Source of the DNA: Linanthus parryae
Lineage: Eukaryota > Streptophyta > Magnoliopsida > Ericales > Polemoniaceae
DNA: 64,000 bases
Direction: 5' to 3'
Assembly (NCBI GenBank): GCA_023055425.1
Contig: JALGPY010000003.1
Location: 52,375,891-52,439,890 of the forward strand
The notes under the pieces were generated by a model that saw only the letters and a list, made by a program, of their open reading frames with translations, made no database searches and was not told the DNA's origin. A program made the translations under genes and the position numbers. This document shows, one piece after another, positions 55,682 through 64,000 of this stretch (position 1 is its first letter; each line of letters begins with the position of its first letter).

Positions 55682-57666
55682 GGTAAGATAAATAATGAAT
55701 GCGTGTACTTCTTGTCCATATATATACACATGACATGTTTATACGTTAAATGACGTGAATGCTTTCATGTTATTACTTCAATATGCCCATATACATTATA
55801 TACGTGTATGCATAACCTCACCAGTTACGAAACAAGCATGCTTAATAATGACTGGACCTGTAATGTATAAATTATTAGACCAAATATTTGCTGTTAATTG
55901 GCTACTTGTAAGAAATTCGATTCCAGTTTATATTTGACAACAGTGTACCTTTAGTACGTAAGAAATTGAGTTTAGACAACACATGTGCTATTAAGAAATT
56001 CGATTCCAGTTTCGTGTTGTGCCTGTACTTAATACGTATACAATTATCGTACTTTTAATAAATTCGATTATAGTGTCCTGTATTGCCTGTACTTTTACCA
56101 AATTCACTACTGAATACGGTAATTAAGATGGCTGCTGGATGCGAATGGGCTACACAGTTCTGTAGATTGTGGCTTGCAATTGAATGCGTCCACTGTAGGA
56201 CCTAATCTTAGGTTTCTAGGCAATTTGAAAAGCCTTCCTCTTCGAGAATGTGTACGACGAGTCAGCCATGCTAGCACACCATTTCCAGGATTGTTAATTT
56301 TGCAATGGCTGAAGTCTCTACAATTTTTTTTTTATTACGTCGGAATTAAAGTCTCTTTGACTACGTATTGAATACAGCTTCTTTTCAAATAAGTGTTCTA
56401 GGCTGCTTCAATTCCACAATACGTAATAAAGTCGTTTTTTGACAAATATGATGTCTGACATCATGCATATGCATGTTGTGCTCTGTTCGCAGAAAACGGT
56501 AGCAACCTGAAACTGTATTTCAGGTCTTTATTTGACATGAACTTAGGTTGCTAGGCAAATTTTGAAATAGTTCTCTTTCCAGAATGTTAGTCGTGCTAGC
56601 CACCATTTTGTGCTTTGTATTCAACACATTTTGTGCCGAAATTAGTTCAACGTACTGTATGATATCTGCATATGTAAGGAGGTATTCTTAGATGAAACTG
56701 TACTTGTACATTAGCTGTCCTATATGCCGTATGCAGTAATTTTAATTAGTCCAATGTGTGAAAACATATATTCAACGACAGCATGAGTACATACCTAACT
56801 AGGCAGGCTGTTGACGTGTATCGTAGCCGATATTCACTGGTGTTAAACCATACAGCCACAAGTTTGTGATTACTTATTTCATTGTTTGCAGGTTTTAGCG
56901 TCGGTTGCATATTGCACAACTTCAGGGCATCGAAGGACCCACTTGCCGGTGATTCTGGACATGCAGTTAGATCGTACAACACATCGTAGAAACAATCAGC
57001 AAATTTGGGTTTTATGAACTTTTTGAACACTGAAACAATCAGCAAACAAAGTGTTTTGTGTTTTGTAACTTAACTAAGTAGTACTGTTTTCCTTCGTACG
57101 ACTTTTTAATTAGAATGACCGTACTGGACGGTAACTAGCTAAGTATGCAGACTTGTTAAAAAAACCAAGTGTTGAAGGCTTGTTCTTAGATTTCAGCACA
57201 GTAGTGCATGTAAATGTTTGCTTATGTTTATATTTTGGGTGCATATATGGTTGATCTTGACTTTCAGATCTGCATATATGTAAAAATCTCTATAATTTTT
57301 TTTTATTTCGTCGTGATTCAGGCGACAAACATGTATGTCGCCAGAAAGATGTAAAAGTGAGAAAGCATGTCTACTAGTGACAAACAATATTTGTCGCCTA
57401 TGAACATAAACTACCAAAATTACTTGTCGGTAGTTAAACTAGAGACAGAAACAATTTGTCGTTAGATTTAAACTGCTGACAAAAAATTTTGTCGCTTTTT
57501 TTTTTTTCTGCCGACGTAATTGAGATTTGTCGGCCTTAATACTAACGACCGACTTGTAGTGACCATTTTCCGTCAAAAAATTATTTGTCGGTAGAATTTC
57601 TACCGACATATTTGGCCTTTCTAGCGACAATTTTTTTTGTCAACGGAGGCCGAATTTGTTGTAGTG

Positions 57667-57890
57667 CGCCTACATGATTCTCTTTTTAGTCTTCGTGCGA
57701 AGTGCTTCTTACTTTGCGACAGCATTGCTTTCCACGAACACTTTTTTCTTCATGGCTTCCTGGGTGGTGTATTCGTATGAAGATACCATGTCTTCATGCG
57801 AAGAACCTTGAAAATTCACTTATCCATTGATCCATTGAGTCTCTTCTTCTTCTTCTTCTTATTCTTCATCTTCAAGGCTTCATTCCAACA
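57667..57890 (-). repeat. 3' LTR of antisense copia, interrupted by CACTA-2
   Basis: On the minus strand it starts TGTTGGAATGAAGCCTTG at 57890, right after a purine tract (GGTGGAGATT, 57891-57900), and runs to the CACTA-2 junction. The continuation is probably 51545-51583. Confidence 0.7.
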
Positions 57891-58024
57891 AATCTCCACC
57901 ATGACTTGAAGTCTCTCGACTACAAAATATCTTCTTCCACCTTGAGAACAAAACTTGTCTTCTCCCTTCCCGATGTCTCCTGTCACGGAGACTCACTGGA
58001 CCACACCGGGTCCGACATGCCCCT

Positions 58025-58298
58025 ATGGTCTCATTGGTTCATAATGATGAGCAATTCCAAACAATGCTGTAACTAGCTCCTTGGAACCGTCTTAATGAAC
58101 ATATTCGTGGGGTTGTCAGCAGTCCCCACCTTTATCACTTGATTCTGCATTCGCTTGTCAGAAAATGATACCTGATGTCGATATGCTTGGTCCTTTCATG
58201 ATGAACCCGTTCCTTCGTCAAGAAAATCGCACTCAAGCTATCACGGTAGACTATCCCTTGATCTTGATCTGGCCCTATATCATTGACTATTCCCTTCA
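58025..58298 (-). pseudogene. Copia RNase H C-terminal fragment, antisense
   Basis: Minus strand gives WLKGIVNDIGPDQDQGIVY, SLSAIFLTKERVHHERTKHI and DIRYHFL, then VGTADNPTNMFIKTVPRS, the end of copia pol. It is joined to its polypurine tract and LTR on the left and cut by LINE sequence on the right near 58298. Confidence 0.85.
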
Positions 58299-60165
58299 GC
58301 CATGATAAGTATCTTGGTCTTCCTACTCTTATTGGTCGTAAGAAAAAAATTATTTTCAACTCCATCAAAACTAAAATCCGGAATAAACTTCAAGGGTATA
58401 AAGAAAAATTACTTTCTCCGGCCAGAAAGGAGATACTTATTAAATTTGTTGTTCAATCTATCCCCACATATATTGTGTCGGTTTATTACTTCTAATCACT
58501 TTCAATAAGGAAATTCAGCAACCTTTAGCTTGCTTTTGGTGGGGAAATGATTTATAAACAAAATAAAATTCAGTAGAAGTCTTGGGATTATTTATGTAAT
58601 TTTAAATCAGTTGGTAGTATGGGTTTCCTCCATATGTATGTTATTAATCTTGCACTTTTAGGTAATCAAGTGTGGTGTATTCTTAATTACCTGAATTCCC
58701 TTCTTGATAGAGTTCTTAAGGGTAAGTATTTTCAATATTATGATATTATCTCGGTAGAAGCAAATTCAAATTCTTCTTATATTTGGAAAGGTCTTATGAA
58801 AGCCAAAAACATCATTTTTAAGGGTGTTTGTCAGGGTATTGGAAATGGGCGTAATACTCTAATCTACCACCATAGATGGATACCTATAAGCTTTGGTCAT
58901 AATCTTTATAGTTATCCTACTTTACCAAGTCAGTCGTATGTTTCGGACCTCGTTCAACATGATTTTACTTGGAATCAAAATCTATTTTTTGATAGTTTTT
59001 ATGAGGAAGAGGCCATGGCTATCATTAAATTCCTCTTAGTTCCCCCTATAATCAAGAAAATTTTGTTTGGCCCCAAACTACATATGGTTCATATACCGTC
59101 AAATCGGCTTACTATGTTGCATTATCCAGTATTTTTCCTGACAATTTTCACAATCAAACTTCTACATCTCAAAAAAACACTGACAATTTTTGGAAATTAA
59201 TTTGGAAAATAAAGATTCAAGAAAAAATTAAAGGTTAACTGTACCACAATTGCCTGGCTACCAAAAACAATAATTAAAAGAAAGGTTTTAGTTTACCTCA
59301 AATGTGTTGTTTTAGCAACTGTGATAATGAAGATCCAAATCCTTTGTTCTTTGATTGTCTCTTGTTTCAGGGACTTTTTGGTTCTGATATGGTAGATTTC
59401 CGAATGCCCTTCAAGAACTTGTCATTTTCAATTCGTTTCCGCCAGTTATTTCTCAATCTCAGTCCTAAGAAACGAGATCTCTTCTATTATATTTGTTGGA
59501 ATATCTAGCTAGCACGAAATAGGAGGATTTTCAAGATTGAAAAGCAAAACCCATAATCTATTTTGAATCTAGCTTTATGTACACTTTCAGAATTTAAAGG
59601 ATCTACCTATCTTCTTGATTTGGGATCGGTACATGCAGATCCTCAAGGTGCTCAATCTCCGGCGAAATGGTCAGCTCCTCCGCTTGGCATGCTAAAAATG
59701 AATGTGGACTCTTCCATTGATGCCAAGAAGAGGAGATCCGGTGGAGGTGATGTTATCAGAAACAATAATGGAGATTTCATCTTGGGGAGGGCTTTTCCAA
59801 TCTCGTTTTCAACAAACTCAACTGTAGCTGAAGCATATGCCATGAAGATGGCGATTAAGATTGCTAGAAATCGAGGATTCACAACCTTGATGATTGAATC
59901 AGATTCACAAACCCTCGTCTCTAAGCTGGGAAGGAGAGAGGCGTTGTTTGGGAATTCACGGTATGAAAGAACCATAAATGAGGTTCTCAGCTGTCTCAGC
60001 ACTCTTATAAATGCTAGGGTTAGCTGGTGTCGAAAAGTAAAAAATTCCCTCGGCCATCAACTTGCTAAAATGGGCCTGGCTTGTAATGTTGTTTCGTTTT
60101 GGGCCATCTTATGCCCAATAAGTTTGTATGCCTTATGTGCAACTGACTTAGCCCAATATTAAAAA
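58297..60165 (+). pseudogene. L1-type LINE 3' part: RT end, zf-RVT, RNase H
   Basis: 58297-58495 gives the RT end HDKYLGLPTLIGRKKK, LQGYKEKLLSPARKEILIK and IPTYIVSVYYF. 58619-59000 gives VLKGKYFQYYDIISVEA, SSYIWKGLMKAKNIIFKG and GIGNGRNTLIYHHRWIP. 59000-59500 holds frameshifted zf-RVT pieces. 59563-60162 is a complete plant RNase H domain: PPLGMLKMNVDSSI, GGDVIRNNNGDFILGRA, VAEAYAMKMAIKIA and LMIESDSQTLVSKL (acidic active-site residues present). The last 199-codon frame is intact and ends at 60162, with a short A-run after it. Confidence 0.9.
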
Positions 60166-60555
60166 AATCACGCTTGTTTACGAAAAAATAGCAATCACAC
60201 AGGCACAAGTAGTGATGCCACTTCTAGCACAAACAACTTTTGATATAATATGGCAGTCTCAGGAAAAATCAAAATATTTGTATGGAAATTAAATAACAAT
60301 ATTTTATTAACAAAAGCATTATTTTAGGAAAAGAATAAATGTACCTCTGACCTTCAGGCAGAGACAGGAGAGCTTTTTTCTTATTATGCGTCGATCCGTC
60401 AAGTTTTGGATTCAGCTCTTGTAGACGTATCAAATCCGGTCACTAATATTCCTTACCCAGTTCTGATGAGAGAGATCTTCAATTAATTCCCCTAATAAAG
60501 TTGCAGGTCTTATGCATGTGTTGTGGGGGAATTTGGTTTTCTAGCCAAAAAATAG

Positions 60556-60604
<49 letters not shown>

Positions 60605-60766
60605 AAATTTGAATATAGAAAATTTATATAAATGATAATGAATTTGTTTGCGGCAAACATAGAAATTATTGAAACTACTTGCCTTTTCTTCAGTGGATAT
60701 CATGCAGGTCAAGATCAAGTTTGAAAAAGAATAAGATGGTGTCCCCTTCCTTCTAATTTTCTAAGG
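60166..60766. other. Unclassified sequence with microsatellite
   Basis: A short exon-like piece near 60350-60480 (plus strand, AETGELFSYYASIRQVLDSA) is not recognised. The rest is AT-rich. It includes the AT microsatellite listed separately. Confidence 0.4.
60559..60600. repeat. (AT)21 microsatellite
   Basis: Uninterrupted AT dinucleotide repeat of 42 bp. Confidence 0.95.
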
Positions 60767-61042
60767 ATGAGCATCGATGCCTATGTTTCTCTTGAGCAGA
60801 AGATAGCTGCAGGAGCTGCGGTGATTCGCAACCCGAACGGTAGATTTGGTTGTGTGTTTCATGCCATGTTCAATTTTAATTTGTTTAAGTTCGTGTATCG
60901 GTGAGATATATGCGATGCAATCTGCTACAATATTAGCAGAAGATAAAGGATTCCAAAATCTTATTGTGGAGTTGGACAATATGAATTTGGTGCTCAAGCT
61001 TTCAAAGGAGGCAGATGGTGTATTAGAAAGGAGCAAGATTAG
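60767..61042 (+). pseudogene. LINE RNase H (RVT_3) fragment
   Basis: Reads SIDAYVSLEQKIAAGAAVIR, then after a frameshift EIYAMQSATILAEDKGFQNL and IVELDNMNLVLKLSKEADGV, the second half of a plant LINE RNase H domain. The stretch from 60949 on is shared with 35549. It is cut at about 61042 by an antisense copia LTR. Confidence 0.82.
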
Positions 61043-62884
61043 GGTTTGCAAAGTGTATACAGAGAATGTATAGAGAAGATGAAAGATAGGGTAAAATGCA
61101 TTGTACGTATTGAATGCAGAAGAGTCTCGAAGAGAGTAGATAAATACAAGGAGTTGTAACGGTTGGATTTTGATCCAACAGGGTGGAAAGATACGGTAGC
61201 AATCAGATAAGAACACCAGATCACTCTCTAGGGTTGTGTAAAAGACATTATTGCCCTAATATTTACAATTGGGCTTGTAGTAAGCGAGTTGAGCGATATG
61301 GGCCTCAAAACTTGATTTTACTCTAAGCAGTTGTGCTCACATGTGGGCTTCATTAGTTGTGTTAATCCCTCCCGTAAACTCATGGTGGTTGAGCATGAAC
61401 CATGAGGTTATTGTTTAGTTCTTGAAACGAGTTGGATGAAGAAATTTTGTAAAGATGTCAGCCACATGATCTGCACATGAAGGAAAACCAACAACAAGTT
61501 CTTTGTTAAGAGCTTTTCAACTAACATAGTGGTAATCAAGTTCTATATGTTTTGTTTGTGCTTGAAAAAAGAAGGTTGAAAAAGAAATAAGGGCTGAAAG
61601 ATAGTCACTCCATAAAGCAGGAGAATAAGGAATGGAAAATTTTATATAATGAAACAGAGTTTTAAAGTAAGAGAGATCAGCTGCTGCAGTTGCAAGAGCA
61701 CGATATTATGCTTGAGTAAAAGAGCATGTGATAGTGGATTGTTTCTTGGATACCCAACGAATTGGATTTGGGGCAAGGAAAGTAATCATCCCAGTAGTGT
61801 TGAGAGAAGGGCAGTACCAGTGTGTTGGATTAGGAGAGAAGAGCCATTACCAATTGTGACTTGGCTCTTTCCAGAATAAGGATCTAACAGACCGAGAAAT
61901 CTGAGGTCCACTATCACGTGGGTTGAGGCTCCAGTGTAGTTTGGATCTGAATGTTTGACATGAGTGCTTAAAGTCATGACATGGTGTTGTTCTGGAGGGG
62001 ATTCGACCCTGATAAGCATAGTCCATTATGTGCAAACAGTCAAGGGCAGAATGGTAATCATTGCCACAAATTTGGCAAGTAACAGGCACCTAAGTGCCCC
62101 TGTTAGATCCAATACTAGAAGTAGATGAAGAATAGTTGTTGTTACCAAAAGTGTTGGTGTTTGGTTGAGAAAAAGAAAAAAACAAAAGAGAAACCATAAC
62201 CACGGGCCCTAGATGGGTTAGGGTTTTGACCGAAACCACCATGAAACCTAAATCAACCCCTATTTTGGTAAAAACAACCAGATCTTTAACCAAACCAAAG
62301 CATTTTGTTTAGAGTAAAAATCACTTGGATGAGTAGAGTCATTAGAATATTTCTGAGACTCAAGCATATGTTCTTCAGATTTCAACAGGAAACGAAGTTC
62401 TTGAAAATAAAGAGGACTAGATTGAGTCATAAAGACAAACAAAAGGTACTATTTTCAATTGGAATACCATTTAGGTTAAATAGAGCATGTCTTCATCATC
62501 AAAGAAAATAGAAGAAACATAAAGTTTATCACGCAAATTTTTCATCTTTTGCATAGAGACATCAATCGAGTCAGAGTGTTTCTTAATTGTTTGAAGAGAG
62601 TGTAGGTTTTGATGAAGGAAGAAGTTACCTCAGTCAAACTGACTAGTGACGATCACATACGATGAATCAAAAGAACGTCGTTTCTATGGTATCCAAATTA
62701 ATAGAACTCAACTGGACTTCTTTTCCAATTGTGCTAGCAACCATTGCCTTGGGCATCAAGAGGGGCGGCACACCTTGCCTTGGCCGAACCCTCCTTTTTC
62801 ACTCTTCCTCTTTTCTCTCTAGTGTACGTGTAGGAGTAGGAATGAATTAAGACTGAGTTTTCATAGCCAACAAATCATATTTAC
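60949..62884 (-). pseudogene. Deleted copia element remnant (gag-protease-RNase H), copy 2
   Basis: Near-identical to 35549-37484, including the same internal deletion that removes integrase and RT. Here the zinc knuckle keeps more residues (PVTCQICGNDYHSALDCLH, 62035-62090, minus) and the protease site reads YTGASTHVIVDLRFL (about 61895-61940), with the catalytic Asp changed to Tyr. The RNase H tail CADHVADIF-like, purine tract and LTR-like segment (61042-61360) match copy 1. Confidence 0.8.
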
Positions 62885-63458
62885 AGCTAGAAAAATTCAT
62901 CTTTGTCCTTAAATCCAACAGTTTGGATTAGTTTTCATTCTAGTCCACAATTTCTCTTTAGTCCAACTAATGAACACAGTTTACACTTAAGTACAATATT
63001 CATTATTTTTTATTTAGTCCAACTAATTAGAAATAATTAAAGTTTGATCTATTCTTGTCTGTGACCGTGTAGGTTCCTAATTACGTTGGCAGTAATAAAA
63101 ATTATTACAAACATTGAGTGGGATCTAGAAATACACCAATGCTCCCAATTAATAGGAATGTCAGTGATCTGACGAACCTCTGTGACCAATGTTACCGTGT
63201 TGTATAATCCATTTGCCCCATCAATCCATATTGGACACAAGTCATGCAGTTTCACACTTGTATATCAAATATATTGTTTCTCGTGATCTGTGAGTAGACT
63301 TAGATAAACAAAAAACACCATATCACATATTGATTTATTCAATCAAGGCCATGCATTTCCCTCAGTGCCACTCATCGAGTGGCCGTGGATATTTACTCCT
63401 GTTATGCAGGAGGGATAAATCATATCTACATCACTACCATCTCTCTGCTTGCTTCATA
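62885..63458 (-). repeat. Antisense copia LTR fragment (same family as 37485-38920)
   Basis: On the minus strand it follows the 37485 LTR over landmarks such as TAGAT(A/T)GAATTT-type sequence, CCCTCC(C/T)GCATAA, AGTAAATATCC and GGCCACTCGA. It is cut on the left of its own 5' side by CACTA-3 at 63459. Confidence 0.7.
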
Positions 63459-64000
63459 CACTACAACAAATTCTGCCTCCGTCGACAGAAAAAATTGTCG
63501 CTAGAAAGGCCAAATATGTCGGTAGAAATTCTACCGACAAATAATTTTTTGACGGAAAATGGTCACTACAAGTCGGTCGTTAGTATTAAGGCCGACAAAT
63601 CTCAATTACGTCGGCAGAAAAAAAAAGCGACATAATTTTTTGTCGACAGTTTAAATCTAACAACAAATTGTTTCTGTCTCTAGTTTAACTACCGACAAGT
63701 AATTTTGGTAGTTTATGTTCATAGGTGACAAATTTTGTTTGTCACCAGTAGACATGTTTTCTCACTTTTACATCTTCCTGGCGACATACATGTTTGTCGC
63801 CTGAATCACGACGAAATAAAAAAAAAATTATGGAGATTTTTACATATATGCAGATCTGAAAGTGAAGATCAACCATATATGTACCCAAAATATAAACATA
63901 CTCAAACATTTATATGCACCACTGTGCTGAAATCTAAGAACAACCCTTCAACAGCGGGTTTTTTTAACAAGTCCAGATAGACAGTAATTTCATGAGCTTA
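63459..64000 (-). mobile_element. CACTA-3, end of a third CACTA transposon (runs off the window)
   Basis: CACTACAACAAATTCTGCCTC at 63459, then GTCGACA/GTCGGTAG subterminal repeats. Read in this direction it is almost the same as the reverse complement of the CACTA-2 right end (57666 backward), so it belongs to the same family in opposite orientation. The left flank is ATA (63456-63458); the other end is beyond 64000. Confidence 0.9.

Larger units (their letters stand above)
51584..57666 (+). mobile_element. CACTA-2, complete CACTA (En/Spm) transposon, 6083 bp
   Basis: Terminal inverted repeat CACTACAACAAAT at 51584 and its complement ending TTGTTGTAGTG at 57666, with a 3-bp CGC duplication. 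Both ends carry subterminal arrays of GTCGAC(A) and GTCGG(T) motifs, including about 57310-57650 where nearly every 30 bp has one. The interior has one spliced gene (53845-55681) but no TNP2 catalytic transposase, so the element encodes an accessory DNA-binding-type protein at most. Its right end is close to the end at 63459 in sequence. Confidence 0.93.

Noticed and set aside
60559..60600. (AT)21 tract as an origin or regulatory element
   Set aside because: A simple microsatellite with no supporting context.

Overview
The window looks like a flowering-plant nuclear intergenic region, probably a eudicot, built almost entirely of nested and decayed transposable elements. The grounds are Ty1/copia, Ty3/gypsy, L1-type LINE and CACTA families of plant type, initiator-Met tRNA primer sites, and a captured plant CIPK kinase fragment. 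I see no intact host gene, rRNA, tRNA or CRISPR. Most of the DNA is AT-rich; the copia element at 27.6-32.5 kb is clearly more GC-rich.

Layout. 1-3282: Ty3/gypsy (Athila-like) gag-protease remnant and LTR-like tail with a palindrome array. 3283-12570: block A, holding a long inverted repeat, the 3' part of a Sirevirus-like copia element (RT-RNase H, extra 3' ORF, truncated 3' LTR) and a complete 3.67-kb CACTA element (8516-12186). 12760-13260: antisense copia RT. 14138-25995: a second long inverted repeat whose loop is interrupted by a full-length Sirevirus-like copia element (15161-25154, two 1.31-kb LTRs). 27614-32492: GC-rich antisense copia with 113-bp LTR. 32935-35548: antisense Sirevirus-like 5' LTR and gag, with a CIPK kinase-domain fragment fused to gag. 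35549-37484: a deleted antisense copia remnant, repeated at 60949-62884. 37485-42735: copia LTR, leader and a 609-codon open gag-protease-integrase frame. 42960-44515: LINE tails. 44516-51544: inverted repeat and copia block B, a duplicate of block A without the CACTA. 51584-57666: complete 6.08-kb CACTA element carrying a spliced Ptta/En/Spm-type gene, inserted in an antisense copia LTR. 58297-60165: LINE tail. 60767-63458: mixed LINE and copia remnants. 63459-64000: end of a third CACTA element.

How it fits together. Reciprocal empty and filled sites allow a relative order: the block A/B unit existed before CACTA-1 landed in copy A (3-bp GTG duplication, empty site preserved in copy B). CACTA-2 landed in an antisense copia LTR (CGC duplication) that had already been split by, or joined to, the block-B copia LTR. 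The complete copia element landed in the loop of an inverted repeat. The most unusual signals are a 14-bp palindrome (TTCAAGGCCTTGAA) repeated many times in, and apparently only in, the Sirevirus-like elements; three long hairpin-forming inverted repeats, two of one family and one containing exon-like sequence; and a kinase fragment captured next to a retroelement gag.

All similarity statements come from reading the sequence by eye; no alignment or database search was run.
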